Positions 43,293 through 51,672 of a stretch of 64,000 nt of DNA are shown here, piece by piece. A model generated the notes under the pieces. It was not told the origin of the DNA. It worked only from the letters and a program-made list of their open reading frames with translations, and ran no database searches. This DNA is from JALZAQ01 sp038253885 (GTDB lineage: Bacteria; Gemmatimonadota; Gemmatimonadetes; Gemmatimonadales; Gemmatimonadaceae), in NCBI GenBank assembly GCA_038253885.1, contig JBBSGP010000007.1, positions 1 to 64,000 of the forward strand, read 5' to 3'. The translations under genes were made by a program, and so were the position numbers. Position 1 is the stretch's first letter; each line of letters starts with the position of its first letter.

Positions 43293-45578
43293 ATGACGGA
43301 CCTCCGAGCCCTGCTCCAGCTCGCGCTCGCCACATCCTACTCGATCGATCGCGAGCTCGGTCGCGGGGGCATGTCGACGGTCTTCCTCGCCGAAGACCGG
43401 AAGCACCACCGGCCGGTCGCCATCAAGGTGCTGCTGCCAGAGATCTCATACGCGCTCGGGGGCGAACGCTTCCTGCGCGAGATCGAGCTGGCCGCCAGTC
43501 TGTCCCATCCGCACATCCTGCCGCTGCACGATTCCGGTGACGCCGACGGCATCCTCTACTACGTGATGCCCTTTGTGGACGGAGAGACGCTTCGAGAGCG
43601 ACTGGATCGCGACGGACGACTGCCGGTGGCAAGGGCGTTGCGCATCGCGCGCGAGGTCGCCGATGCGTTGGACTACGCCCACCGGCGGGGCGTCGTCCAT
43701 CGTGATATCAAGCCGGAGAACATCCTCCTCTCCCACTCCCATGCCCTGGTCGCCGACTTCGGCATCGGCAAGATGGTGAGCGCTGCCGTCGGCTCCCAGA
43801 TCACGCACTCGGGCATCGCCGTCGGAACGCCGGCTTACATGAGCCTCGAACAGGCGGCGGGAGAGGCTCATCTCGATGGACGGAGCGACATCTACAGCCT
43901 CGGCATCGTGCTGTTCGAGATGCTCACCGGCACCACACCTTTCCACGCACCGACGGTCCAGGCGATGATCGCGAAGCGATTCACCTCGGCCGTTCCGTCG
44001 ATCAGCGACATCCGCGACGACGTGCCAGCCGCAATCCAGCAGGCGGTCGAGACGGCGCTGGCCCGCACACCGGTGGACCGCTTCGCCACCGGCGCCGAGA
44101 TGGCACGCGCGCTGGGTGACGTTCAGGCGGCTGGCGCGCCTCCCCCGAGCGCGAGTGAAAGCCGGCACGCCACCGGGCTCACACCCCAAGCCCTGCCGAG
44201 CCCGAGGTCGATCGCCGTTCTCCCCTTCACCAACATGAGCGCGGACCCGGAGAACGAGTATTTTTCGGATGGGATCACCGAGGAGATCATCAATGAGCTG
44301 AGCCGGCTCCGCACCGTGCACGTGGCGGCTCGCACATCCTCGTTCGCGTTCAAGGGAAAGCAGGCTGACCTGCGGAATGTCGGGGCTCAGCTTAACGTGC
44401 GGATGGTCCTCGAAGGCAGCGTCCGAAGATCGGGCAATCAGCTGCGCATCACCGCCCAGCTCATCAACGTCGCCGATGGATATCACATCTGGTCGGAGCG
44501 GTATGACCGCGAGCTGCGCGATGTGTTCGCCATCCAGGATGAGATCGCTTCGGCCATCGTCAATACGCTCCGCATCACGCTGCTGGGTGCGAGCGAGTCC
44601 ACCGGGACCCGGCGCAGCGCCAACGTCCAGGCGTACGAGCTCTACCTCAAGGGTCGCTACTATTTCAACCGGGGAGGCCTCGGCCGCGCTCTCACTCTGT
44701 TCGAGCAGGCGGCACGCAAGGATACGAGCTACGCGCAGCCCCTCGCCGGAGTCGCGGACTGCTACTTCGCGCTCGCGAATCTGTCCTATCTATTGCCCGC
44801 CGAGGGATACGAGAGAGCCCGTACCGCGGCGGAGCGCGCACTGGCGCTCGACGACCGTCTGGCGGACGCGCACGCCGCGATGGCCACCATCAAGTGCTAC
44901 TACGACTGGGACTGGCCAGCGGCGGAGCGGGAGTTCCTGCGCGCCCTCGATCTCAATCCGGGATTGGCCAATGCCCATTATTTCTACGCGCTCGCGCTCG
45001 CCTCGCATGGCCGGGCCCACGATGCTCTGGGTGAGGCGACGATCGCGCGCGAGCTCGATCCGCTCAACCGCCAGATCGCGACCGGGGTGGCGCGCGCCCA
45101 CCTCGTGGCCCGTCGCTACGATCGGGCGATCGAGGTGCTCGAGCAGTCCCTGACGCTGGAGCCGGAGCTGAGCGCCACGCACGCCTGGCTGGCCATCGCG
45201 TATCTGGAGACTGGTCGCCTCGTGGACGCCGCCGATGAATCCGCCCGCGCCCTGGCGCTCGCCAACGTGCCGGTGTTCACGGCGCTCGACGGGTACGTCG
45301 CCGCACGCGTGGGGTCACCGCAGCGCGCCCGCGAGGTCGTCCGCATCCTCGAGAAGCGCGGTGGCGGTGTGGCCATCTTCGTGGCGTGGGTCTACCTGGG
45401 ACTGGACGATCACGGGGCGGCGCTGGAGTGGCTCTGGCGCGCGTACGAGGAACACTCGGACTGGTTGATCATCATCGTCGCCATGCCGGTATGCGATCCC
45501 GTGCGCGCGGAGCCCCGCTTCGCCGAGCTGGTGCGGAAGATTGGGCTGGATTTTTCCGGATCCATCTCCCGGACGTGA
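43293..45578 (+). CDS. Ser/Thr protein kinase fused to TolB-like and TPR regions
   Basis: The 761-residue protein starts with a Hanks-type kinase (about 10-280): glycine loop LGRGGMSTV, Lys45 in VAIKVL, catalytic HRDIKPEN (Asp138), DFG in VADFGIGK and the activation-segment GTPAYMSLEQ (usually GTPxYMSPEQ). A FlgO/TolB-like domain (about 305-440, SIAVLPFTNMSADPENEYFSDGITEEI) and a TPR array follow. No membrane segment is evident, so it is a cytosolic signalling protein whose TPR end binds partners. I chose the ATG at 43293; a GTG at 43272 would add seven residues. It is separate from the efflux operon. Confidence 0.93.
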   Translation: MTDLRALLQLALATSYSIDRELGRGGMSTVFLAEDRKHHRPVAIKVLLPEISYALGGERFLREIELAASLSHPHILPLHDSGDADGILYYVMPFVDGETLRERLDRDGRLPVARALRIAREVADALDYAHRRGVVHRDIKPENILLSHSHALVADFGIGKMVSAAVGSQITHSGIAVGTPAYMSLEQAAGEAHLDGRSDIYSLGIVLFEMLTGTTPFHAPTVQAMIAKRFTSAVPSISDIRDDVPAAIQQAVETALARTPVDRFATGAEMARALGDVQAAGAPPPSASESRHATGLTPQALPSPRSIAVLPFTNMSADPENEYFSDGITEEIINELSRLRTVHVAARTSSFAFKGKQADLRNVGAQLNVRMVLEGSVRRSGNQLRITAQLINVADGYHIWSERYDRELRDVFAIQDEIASAIVNTLRITLLGASESTGTRRSANVQAYELYLKGRYYFNRGGLGRALTLFEQAARKDTSYAQPLAGVADCYFALANLSYLLPAEGYERARTAAERALALDDRLADAHAAMATIKCYYDWDWPAAEREFLRALDLNPGLANAHYFYALALASHGRAHDALGEATIARELDPLNRQIATGVARAHLVARRYDRAIEVLEQSLTLEPELSATHAWLAIAYLETGRLVDAADESARALALANVPVFTALDGYVAARVGSPQRAREVVRILEKRGGGVAIFVAWVYLGLDDHGAALEWLWRAYEEHSDWLIIIVAMPVCDPVRAEPRFAELVRKIGLDFSGSISRT

Positions 45579-45599
45579 CGCCGACTGAGCGTCCGTGAA

Positions 45600-46044
45600 T
45601 CATTTCGACTGGCCAAGACGACGCAGGCGTGCCAGAACCCGCGTCTCCAGAGGGTCCTGACGGAGAGCGCGCTCGTACTCAGACCGCGCATCATCGATCT
45701 TCCCCGCCGACTCGTATCCGGCACCGAGCGCGGCATGGGCAGCCGCCGACTCGGGAAAGAGATCCGCGGCGAGCGCGAAGATCGCGAGCGCCTCCCGCAG
45801 TTGCCCCCGCTGCGCCAGCGAACGTCCCACGCTCCTCGTATCGATGGAGAGCCTCCGGAAGCCCGAGAAAAACGTCGTGCACGACATCCTCGGCGTCCGC
45901 GGAGGAGCCGGTGAGCCGAAACGCCACCGCCATCAGAGCATCGCCATGCCGCGCGTACAGCTCGCCCAGCGCCTCCGCGGAACCTTCTCTGACAAGGTCG
46001 ACGAGCTCGGGGTCGCGGCGGCGGGAGCGGGACATCAGGCGCAT
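45600..46044 (-). pseudogene. remnant: ECF sigma region 2 joined out of frame to a TPR tail
   Basis: Reading from the ATG at 46044, the first 70 codons give a good sigma region 2 (DPELVDLVREGSAEALGELY to FRLTGSSADAEDVVHDVFLGLPEALHRYEERGTF). After that the frame loses sense. In another frame, from about 45840 to the stop at 45600, the sequence encodes a TPR tail (LREALAIFALAADLFPESAAAHAALGAGYESAGKIDDARSEYERALRQDP). Region 4 of the sigma factor and the start of the TPR protein are absent, so a deletion probably joined two genes. A sequencing indel alone would not restore region 4. Confidence 0.6.
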
Positions 46045-46201
46045 GGGCGAGAGGTAGTCACATCCCTGTAACGTCGCGAGCCCCGGAAACCTTACACACG
46101 GCGCGTCGCGATTCGAATCTCGGGGGCGCAGTAGGGGTGGCAGCGTTATCTTGCGGGGATCCGTGCGCCGCCGCTCGTCATCCCTCGTTCCTGCACGTCG
46201 A

Positions 46202-46726
46202 GTGACCGAACTGGTCTCGATCGAATCATCGTCCCAGTGCAAGGCACACGCCGCATTCGTGGTCAATGGCGAGCGCGTCGAGGTAGCGTTCGCCCCACAG
46301 AAGACGCTGCTCGAGCTGCTCCGCGAGGAGCTGGGGCTCACCGGCACCAAGCATGGGTGTGAGCTTGGAGAATGCGGCACCTGTACCGTGCTCGTGGATG
46401 GCACTCCCATTCTCTCCTGTCTCGCGCTCGCGGTGCAGTATGCAGGTCGCCGAGTGGACACGGTCGAGGGTATGGCGCAGGGTGGCGAGCTCCATCCGCT
46501 CCAGGAGAGCTTCGCCGACCTGGGCGCGGCTCAGTGCGGCTACTGCACCCCCGGATTCCTCCTCACGGCCCAAGCGCTGCTCGAGCGGAATCCGTCTCCC
46601 TCCCGCGACGAGATCAGAGAGGCACTCAGCGGCAATCTCTGCCGATGCACCGGCTACCTGAAGATCTTCGAGGCAGTCGAGCGCGCCGCCGAGCACATGC
46701 GCGCGATCGGATCCTCGCATGGCTGA
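46202..46726 (+). CDS. hcrC: molybdenum hydroxylase 2Fe-2S subunit, HcrC-like
   Basis: The roughly 174-residue small subunit carries two 2Fe-2S clusters. The plant-ferredoxin type site has CELGECGTCTVLVDG and a later Cys. The second has CGYCTPG and LCRCTG. It passes electrons between the molybdenum centre of the large subunit and the flavin subunit. The GTG at 46202 gives the length usual in the family; upstream codons (GTG 46163, TTG 46151) would add up to 17 residues without similarity. Its stop overlaps the large-subunit start at 46719, and the third subunit follows at 49265, a coupled three-gene operon. Confidence 0.9.
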   Translation: MTELVSIESSSQCKAHAAFVVNGERVEVAFAPQKTLLELLREELGLTGTKHGCELGECGTCTVLVDGTPILSCLALAVQYAGRRVDTVEGMAQGGELHPLQESFADLGAAQCGYCTPGFLLTAQALLERNPSPSRDEIREALSGNLCRCTGYLKIFEAVERAAEHMRAIGSSHG

Positions 46727-49268
46727 GGCGCGCTCGCCCGGATCCGCGCCGGACCGCGCGGTTGTCGGCACACCGAGGCGAAAGGTGGACGCCACCGCGA
46801 AGGTGACCGGAGAAACGCGCTTCGCGGACGACCTCACGTTCCCACGAATGCTCAGCTGCAAGCTCCTGCGCTCGCGGCTGCCGCATGCACGCATTGCGCG
46901 GATCGACACCTCTCGCGCCGAGGCGCACCCGGGCGTGGTAGCGGTGATGACGGGACGCGACCTGCCGATTCCGTTCGGGATCCTTCCTGTCTCGCAGGAC
47001 GAGCACGCACTCTGTCCCGATCACGTTCGCTTCGTCGGCGATCCGGTGGCCGCCGTCGCCGCGGTGGACGAGGACACGGCCGGCGAGGCGTGCGAGCTGA
47101 TCGAAGTCGAGTACGAGCCGCTGGATGCGGTCTCGTCCATCGAGGATGGTCTCGACCCCGAGAAGCCGCTCCTCCACGATTACGGCGACGACCACAATGT
47201 CCACAAGCGCGTCGCCCTGGAGTTCGGCGATGTGGACGGCGAGATGGCGCGGGCCGATGTCGTGCGCGAGGATGTGTTCTGGTACGAGGGGAACACCCAT
47301 CTCCCGATGGAGCAGCACTCGGCTCTCGCGCAGTGGTCCCCCGATGGGAGGCTCACCATCTGGTCGAGCACCCAGACTCCTCACTACCTGCATCGGGCGA
47401 TCGCCAAGGTGCTCGAGCTCCCGCCGGCGCACGTGCGGGTGATCGCCACACCGAATGGCGGCGGCTTCGGCGGAAAGTCGGATCCCTTCAGCCACGAGAT
47501 CGTGGTCGCGGCGCTGGCGCGGAAGACCGGCCGACCAGTGAAGATCACTCTCACCCGCGAGGAGGTGTTCTATTGCCACCGCGGGCGGCATCCGACGCTG
47601 ATGAAGATCCGCACCGGCGTCCGGAAGGATGGCTCCATCGTCGCGATGGACTTCACCTCGTTCCTCGATGGCGGAGCCTACGGCTCCTACGGCGTGGCGA
47701 GCACCTATTACACGGGCGCTCTCCAGACTGTGACGTACGAGGTGCCGGCGTACCGCTTTCGCGGCGCCCGTGTCTTCACGAACAAGCCGCCTTGTGGCCC
47801 CAAGCGGGGTCACGGCACGCCGCAGCCGCGGTTCGCGCTCGAGTGCCACCTCGACAAGATCGCCGAGCAGCTCGATCTCGACCCGGCCGACATGCGCGGC
47901 CGGATCCTCCAGCCGGCGAACTCGGTCACCGCCAACTGGCTGCGCATCGGCTCGATGGGACTGGGCGCCTGTCTCGATGCGACGGTCGAGCGCAGTGGCT
48001 GGAAGGAGAAATTCCGGAAGCTTCCCTTCGGGCGGGGCGTCGGCATCGCCTGCTCGTCCTACATCTCCGGCGCCGGGCTTCCGATCTACTGGAACAGCAT
48101 GCCCCACTCCGGCGTGCAGCTCAAGCTGGATCGCTCGGGCGGCGTCGCCGCGTTCTGTGGATCCACGGATATCGGGCAGGGATCCGATTCCGTGCTGGCC
48201 TACTGCGTAGCCGAGGTGCTCGGCATCGAGCCGCTCGACATCCGTGTCGTGACGGGCGACACCGACCTCACGCCGGTGGATCTCGGCTCGTACTCGTCCC
48301 GCGTCACGTTGATGACCGGGAACGCCGCCATCCAGGCCGCCGAGCGCGCGAAGCACACTCTCGCGACAGCGGTCTCGGCCAAGCTCGGCGTCCCGGCGGG
48401 ACGCCTGGTCTTCGCCGACCGGCGCGTGTTCGACGCGGAGGAGCCCGACCGCGGCGTGTCGTTCGCCGAGGCGGTGCAGATCGCGGAATCCAGCCAGGGC
48501 ACCGTCGGCAGCGTCGGATCGTACGTGCCCCCGCGCTCCCCGGGCCGCTACAAGGGCGCCGGCGTGGGACCGTCACCCGCGTACTCGTACTCCTGCGCAG
48601 TCGCCGAAGTGGAGGTGGACCCCGAGACCGGTATCGTCCGTGTTCCCAAGATCTGGATCGCGCACGACGTCGGCCAGTCGATCAATCCGCTGCTGGTCAT
48701 CGGCCAGGTCGAGGGCAGCGTCTACATGGGGCTGGGCGAGATCCTGATGGAGGAGATGACGTACCGGGACGAGATGCGGAACGTCGTCCACCACCATCCG
48801 AGCATGCTCGAGTACAAGAGCCCGACAACGTTCGAGATGTGCGACGTCGAGACCATCCTCGTCTCGGATCCCGACCCGAATGGGCCGTTCGGCGCGAAGG
48901 AGGCGGGACAGGGGCCCCTGCTGCCGGTGATGCCGGCGGTCGCGAATGCGGTCTACGACGCGGTGGGCGTGCGCATCGACGAGGTACCCTGCTCGCCCCA
49001 CAAGGTGCTGCGGGCGCTGCGGGACAAGATGAAGGGCAAAGCGGCGCGCTTCGGGCCGGCGGGAATCCCGGACTACGCCTTTCCCGAGCTGTCTCGCGTG
49101 CTCACGCCGGCGCAGGGCGGAACGGGCCGCGAGATCGATGATCGGCCGCACAGTGAAGTGGGCGGACCTGTGGGTGGACGGGCGCCGCGCGCGGGCGATC
49201 CGACCGAACAGGCGGGCGAGACCACCGCCGCGGAGATCGCCGGGCTCACCTCGGAGAAGCGCCGATGA
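46719..49268 (+). CDS. hcrA: molybdenum hydroxylase large subunit, 4-hydroxybenzoyl-CoA reductase type
   Basis: The 849-residue subunit binds the molybdopterin-cytosine dinucleotide cofactor. It has the a/b hammerhead N-terminus, GGGFGGKSDPFSHE, GTPQPRFALECHLDKIAEQ, GRGVGIACSSYISGAG, GSTDIGQGSDSVLAY, and the closing GPFGAKEAGQGPL, where Glu728 is the catalytic base position of the xanthine oxidase family. The run from MPHSGVQLKLD to GSTDIGQGSD is close to what I remember of HcrA rather than xanthine dehydrogenase. HcrA removes the para-hydroxyl of 4-hydroxybenzoyl-CoA using reduced ferredoxin. Substrate remains to be shown. The C-terminus carries a Pro/Ala tail of about 70 residues past the conserved part. 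Confidence 0.85.
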   Translation: MAEARSPGSAPDRAVVGTPRRKVDATAKVTGETRFADDLTFPRMLSCKLLRSRLPHARIARIDTSRAEAHPGVVAVMTGRDLPIPFGILPVSQDEHALCPDHVRFVGDPVAAVAAVDEDTAGEACELIEVEYEPLDAVSSIEDGLDPEKPLLHDYGDDHNVHKRVALEFGDVDGEMARADVVREDVFWYEGNTHLPMEQHSALAQWSPDGRLTIWSSTQTPHYLHRAIAKVLELPPAHVRVIATPNGGGFGGKSDPFSHEIVVAALARKTGRPVKITLTREEVFYCHRGRHPTLMKIRTGVRKDGSIVAMDFTSFLDGGAYGSYGVASTYYTGALQTVTYEVPAYRFRGARVFTNKPPCGPKRGHGTPQPRFALECHLDKIAEQLDLDPADMRGRILQPANSVTANWLRIGSMGLGACLDATVERSGWKEKFRKLPFGRGVGIACSSYISGAGLPIYWNSMPHSGVQLKLDRSGGVAAFCGSTDIGQGSDSVLAYCVAEVLGIEPLDIRVVTGDTDLTPVDLGSYSSRVTLMTGNAAIQAAERAKHTLATAVSAKLGVPAGRLVFADRRVFDAEEPDRGVSFAEAVQIAESSQGTVGSVGSYVPPRSPGRYKGAGVGPSPAYSYSCAVAEVEVDPETGIVRVPKIWIAHDVGQSINPLLVIGQVEGSVYMGLGEILMEEMTYRDEMRNVVHHHPSMLEYKSPTTFEMCDVETILVSDPDPNGPFGAKEAGQGPLLPVMPAVANAVYDAVGVRIDEVPCSPHKVLRALRDKMKGKAARFGPAGIPDYAFPELSRVLTPAQGGTGREIDDRPHSEVGGPVGGRAPRAGDPTEQAGETTAAEIAGLTSEKRR

Positions 49269-50248
49269 TGCGGCTTCCGCGCTTCCGCTTCCTCGAACCC
49301 GAGAATCTGACCGAGGCGCTCGTCATGCGCGCCGACGCTGGCACCGACGCCTCCTTCGTGGCTGGCGGAACGGACCTCTGGCCCAACATGAAGCGCCGGC
49401 AGCAGACGCCGGCGACGGTGATCGGTCTGTCGCGCGTGCGCGAGCTGGGGGCGATCTCCGGCTCGCCCAGGGAGGGGATGAGCATCGGCGCGACCGTCAC
49501 CCTCACCGCGATCGCGGAGCATCCGGTGCTGCGGCAGCATTACCGCGCGGTGGCACACGCGGCGGGCGTCGTGTCGACGCCGATTCTCCGCAACATGGGC
49601 ACGATCGGCGGAAACCTGCTGCTCGACACCCGCTGCAACTACTACGATCAGAGCTACGAGTGGCGGAAGGCGATCAGCTTCTGCATGAAGCGCGACGGGG
49701 AGATCTGCTGGGTCGCGCCGTCGAGCAAGCGGTGCTGGGCCGTTCAGTCATCCGACGGCGCACCGGTGGCGGTCGCGCTCGGGGCGGACGTGACGCTCGT
49801 GAGCGCTGGAGGCGAACGGCGCATCCCGGCGGCCGCGCTCTACCGGAATGACGGCATCGAGTACCTGGCCAAGGCTCCCGATGAGCTGCTCGTGTCCTAC
49901 CATCTGCCGGCGGCAACCGGATGGCGGGCGACCTATCACAAGTTGCGGCGGCGCGAGGCATTCGACTTCCCAGTGCTCGGTGTCGCCGCCCGCATCGATC
50001 TGGCGGACGACGGAACGGTGCGAGCGGCGCGCATCGTCCTCGGCGCCGTGGCGTCGCATCCGATGGAGATGACCGCGGCGGCCGATACTCTCGCCGGCCG
50101 GCGGCTCGATGCGACGAACATCGGAGTCGCCGCCGACGCGGCCTATCGCCCCGCCAAGCCCATGGACAATACCGACTTCACGCTCGGCTGGCGGAAGGAG
50201 ATGGTGCGCGTGCACGTGCAGCGGGCGCTCGAGGAGCTGGCTGGTTAG
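49265..50248 (+). CDS. hcrB: molybdenum hydroxylase FAD subunit with extra 4Fe-4S cluster, HcrB-like
   Basis: The 327-residue flavoprotein has the FAD-binding start (FVAGGTDLWPNMKRR) and NMGTIGGNLLLDTRCNYY, then Cys at 124, 140, 148 and 157 (spacing 16, 8, 9). This insert, with YEWRKAISFCMKRDGEICWVAPSS, is the hallmark of HcrB, which carries a 4Fe-4S cluster next to FAD that other xanthine oxidase-family enzymes lack. The cluster lowers electron potential for the ferredoxin-driven reductive reaction. The ATG overlaps the stop of hcrA. Its presence argues that this operon encodes a reductase-type enzyme rather than an ordinary dehydrogenase. Confidence 0.87.
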   Translation: MMRLPRFRFLEPENLTEALVMRADAGTDASFVAGGTDLWPNMKRRQQTPATVIGLSRVRELGAISGSPREGMSIGATVTLTAIAEHPVLRQHYRAVAHAAGVVSTPILRNMGTIGGNLLLDTRCNYYDQSYEWRKAISFCMKRDGEICWVAPSSKRCWAVQSSDGAPVAVALGADVTLVSAGGERRIPAAALYRNDGIEYLAKAPDELLVSYHLPAATGWRATYHKLRRREAFDFPVLGVAARIDLADDGTVRAARIVLGAVASHPMEMTAAADTLAGRRLDATNIGVAADAAYRPAKPMDNTDFTLGWRKEMVRVHVQRALEELAG

Positions 50249-50261
50249 CGACGACTCGAGG

Positions 50262-50552
50262 CACCTCGAGCTCGGCAAGCTCCTCGTTGCCACGAGGCGG
50301 CCGGGTGAGGCCGTGCCCATCGTCCGCGCCGCCCTGCATGGCCCCATCGATGCCTCGAACCTCTACGTGACGTATTCGAAGCTCCACGAGCTCCTGGCGC
50401 AGGCCTTCGAGAGATCGGGCCAGCGCGACAGCGCCGCGACACACTACCGGTGGGTCGCCGCCGCGTGGCGGAATGCCGAGCCGCCTCTGCGCATTCGTGC
50501 CGAGGCTGTTCGCCTCCGGCTTGCGGCGTTCGAGGCCGGCAAGACGAATTGA
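50262..50552 (+). pseudogene. C-terminal remnant of a TPR protein
   Basis: An open frame after hcrB encodes HLELGKLLVATRRPGEAVPIVRAAL and HELLAQAFERSGQRDSAATHYRWVAAAWRNAE, typical of the final TPR repeats of large Gemmatimonadota-type TPR or kinase proteins. There is no start codon with a ribosome site and no N-terminal domain, because hcrB occupies the upstream sequence. It is best seen as the tail of a gene whose front was lost when the hcr operon arrived. Confidence 0.55.
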
Positions 50553-50660
50553 TCGCGGGAGGTGGGCCCCGCTCAACCGCCGAGGTTGCCGACTCCCGGA
50601 TCCCGCATCATCCTCCGCGGCCTTAGCCCCGCGAGCCACACCCGATCGGCGAGGTTCGTC

Positions 50661-51656
50661 ATGCAATTCGTCCGTGCCCTACTCGCAGCCGCGTTCTGCG
50701 CTGTGATCGCCGCATCCGACCTTCCATCTCAGGCCGTCCCGCCAGCGGCGGCCGTAGCGCCCGCACCGGACCGCGGCGGCCTCGATCCCTTCCCCCAGCA
50801 GGAGCTTTTCAAGCAGCTCACGGACCTGTCATTCTTCCTGCAGCTCGGCACCGAGATGGTGGTGAGAAAGGTACAGTATTCGGGGGCCGACCAGATGATC
50901 ATCCCCGCGTACCTGTTCGCGCCGAAGGACACGCTCGCGAAGCATCCGGCGCTCATCATGGTGCACGGCGGAGTGCATGGAAGCTTCGAGACGCTCTATA
51001 TCCCTCACGTGCGCTCGCTGGTCGCGCAGGGCTACGTGGTCATCGCGCCCGAGTACCGGGGGAGCACCGGCTACGGGAAGCAGCACTACGACGCGATCGA
51101 CTATGGCGGTAAGGAAGTGGACGATGTCCTCGCCGCCCGCGAATTCCTTTCCCAGATGGTGCGCTACGCCGACGTGGCCCGGCTCGGCATTCTGGGATGG
51201 AGTCACGGCGGCTTCATCACGCTACACTCGATCTTCCGTCACCCCGAGTACTTCAGGGTCGCAGTGGCGCATGTGCCGGTGGCAGATCTTCCAACGCGCA
51301 TGCGGATGCACGCGCCGGCATACCAACAGATCTTCGCCGACCAGAAGGGATTCGGCGCGACCCTCGAGCAGAACCCCAAGCCCTACATCGAGCGCTCGCC
51401 CATCGCGCACGTCCGCGAGCTCCGCACCCCGCTTCTCGTCCACGCCACGGACAACGACCAGGACGTCTTCATCCAGGAGAATCACAACCTGCGCGACTCG
51501 ATGGTCGTCGCGGGGAAGGACAAGGAAGGACTCTACAGCTACCGCGAGTGGCACAATCCCCCGGGCGGTCACGAGTTCACTCGCGTGGACACACCACAGA
51601 TGCGCGAGAGCTGGACGGAATCGGTGGCGTTTCTCAACCGCTATCTCAAACCCTGA
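50661..51656 (+). CDS. exported S9-type serine hydrolase
   Basis: The 331-residue protein has a signal peptide (MQFVRALLAAAFCAVIAAS) and an alpha/beta hydrolase domain like that of prolyl oligopeptidases: LIMVHGGVHGSF (oxyanion region), APEYRGSTGYGK, GWSHGG with the nucleophile Ser, an Asp in HATDNDQDVF and a His in PPGGHEF. The beta-propeller of full S9 peptidases is absent, so it may cleave small peptides or esters. GAGG lies six bases before the ATG at 50661; the longer frame begins in the upstream remnant. A 108-bp gap before it holds no recognised site. Confidence 0.88.
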   Translation: MQFVRALLAAAFCAVIAASDLPSQAVPPAAAVAPAPDRGGLDPFPQQELFKQLTDLSFFLQLGTEMVVRKVQYSGADQMIIPAYLFAPKDTLAKHPALIMVHGGVHGSFETLYIPHVRSLVAQGYVVIAPEYRGSTGYGKQHYDAIDYGGKEVDDVLAAREFLSQMVRYADVARLGILGWSHGGFITLHSIFRHPEYFRVAVAHVPVADLPTRMRMHAPAYQQIFADQKGFGATLEQNPKPYIERSPIAHVRELRTPLLVHATDNDQDVFIQENHNLRDSMVVAGKDKEGLYSYREWHNPPGGHEFTRVDTPQMRESWTESVAFLNRYLKP

Positions 51657-51672
51657 AGAGGACGCTCGGGCC

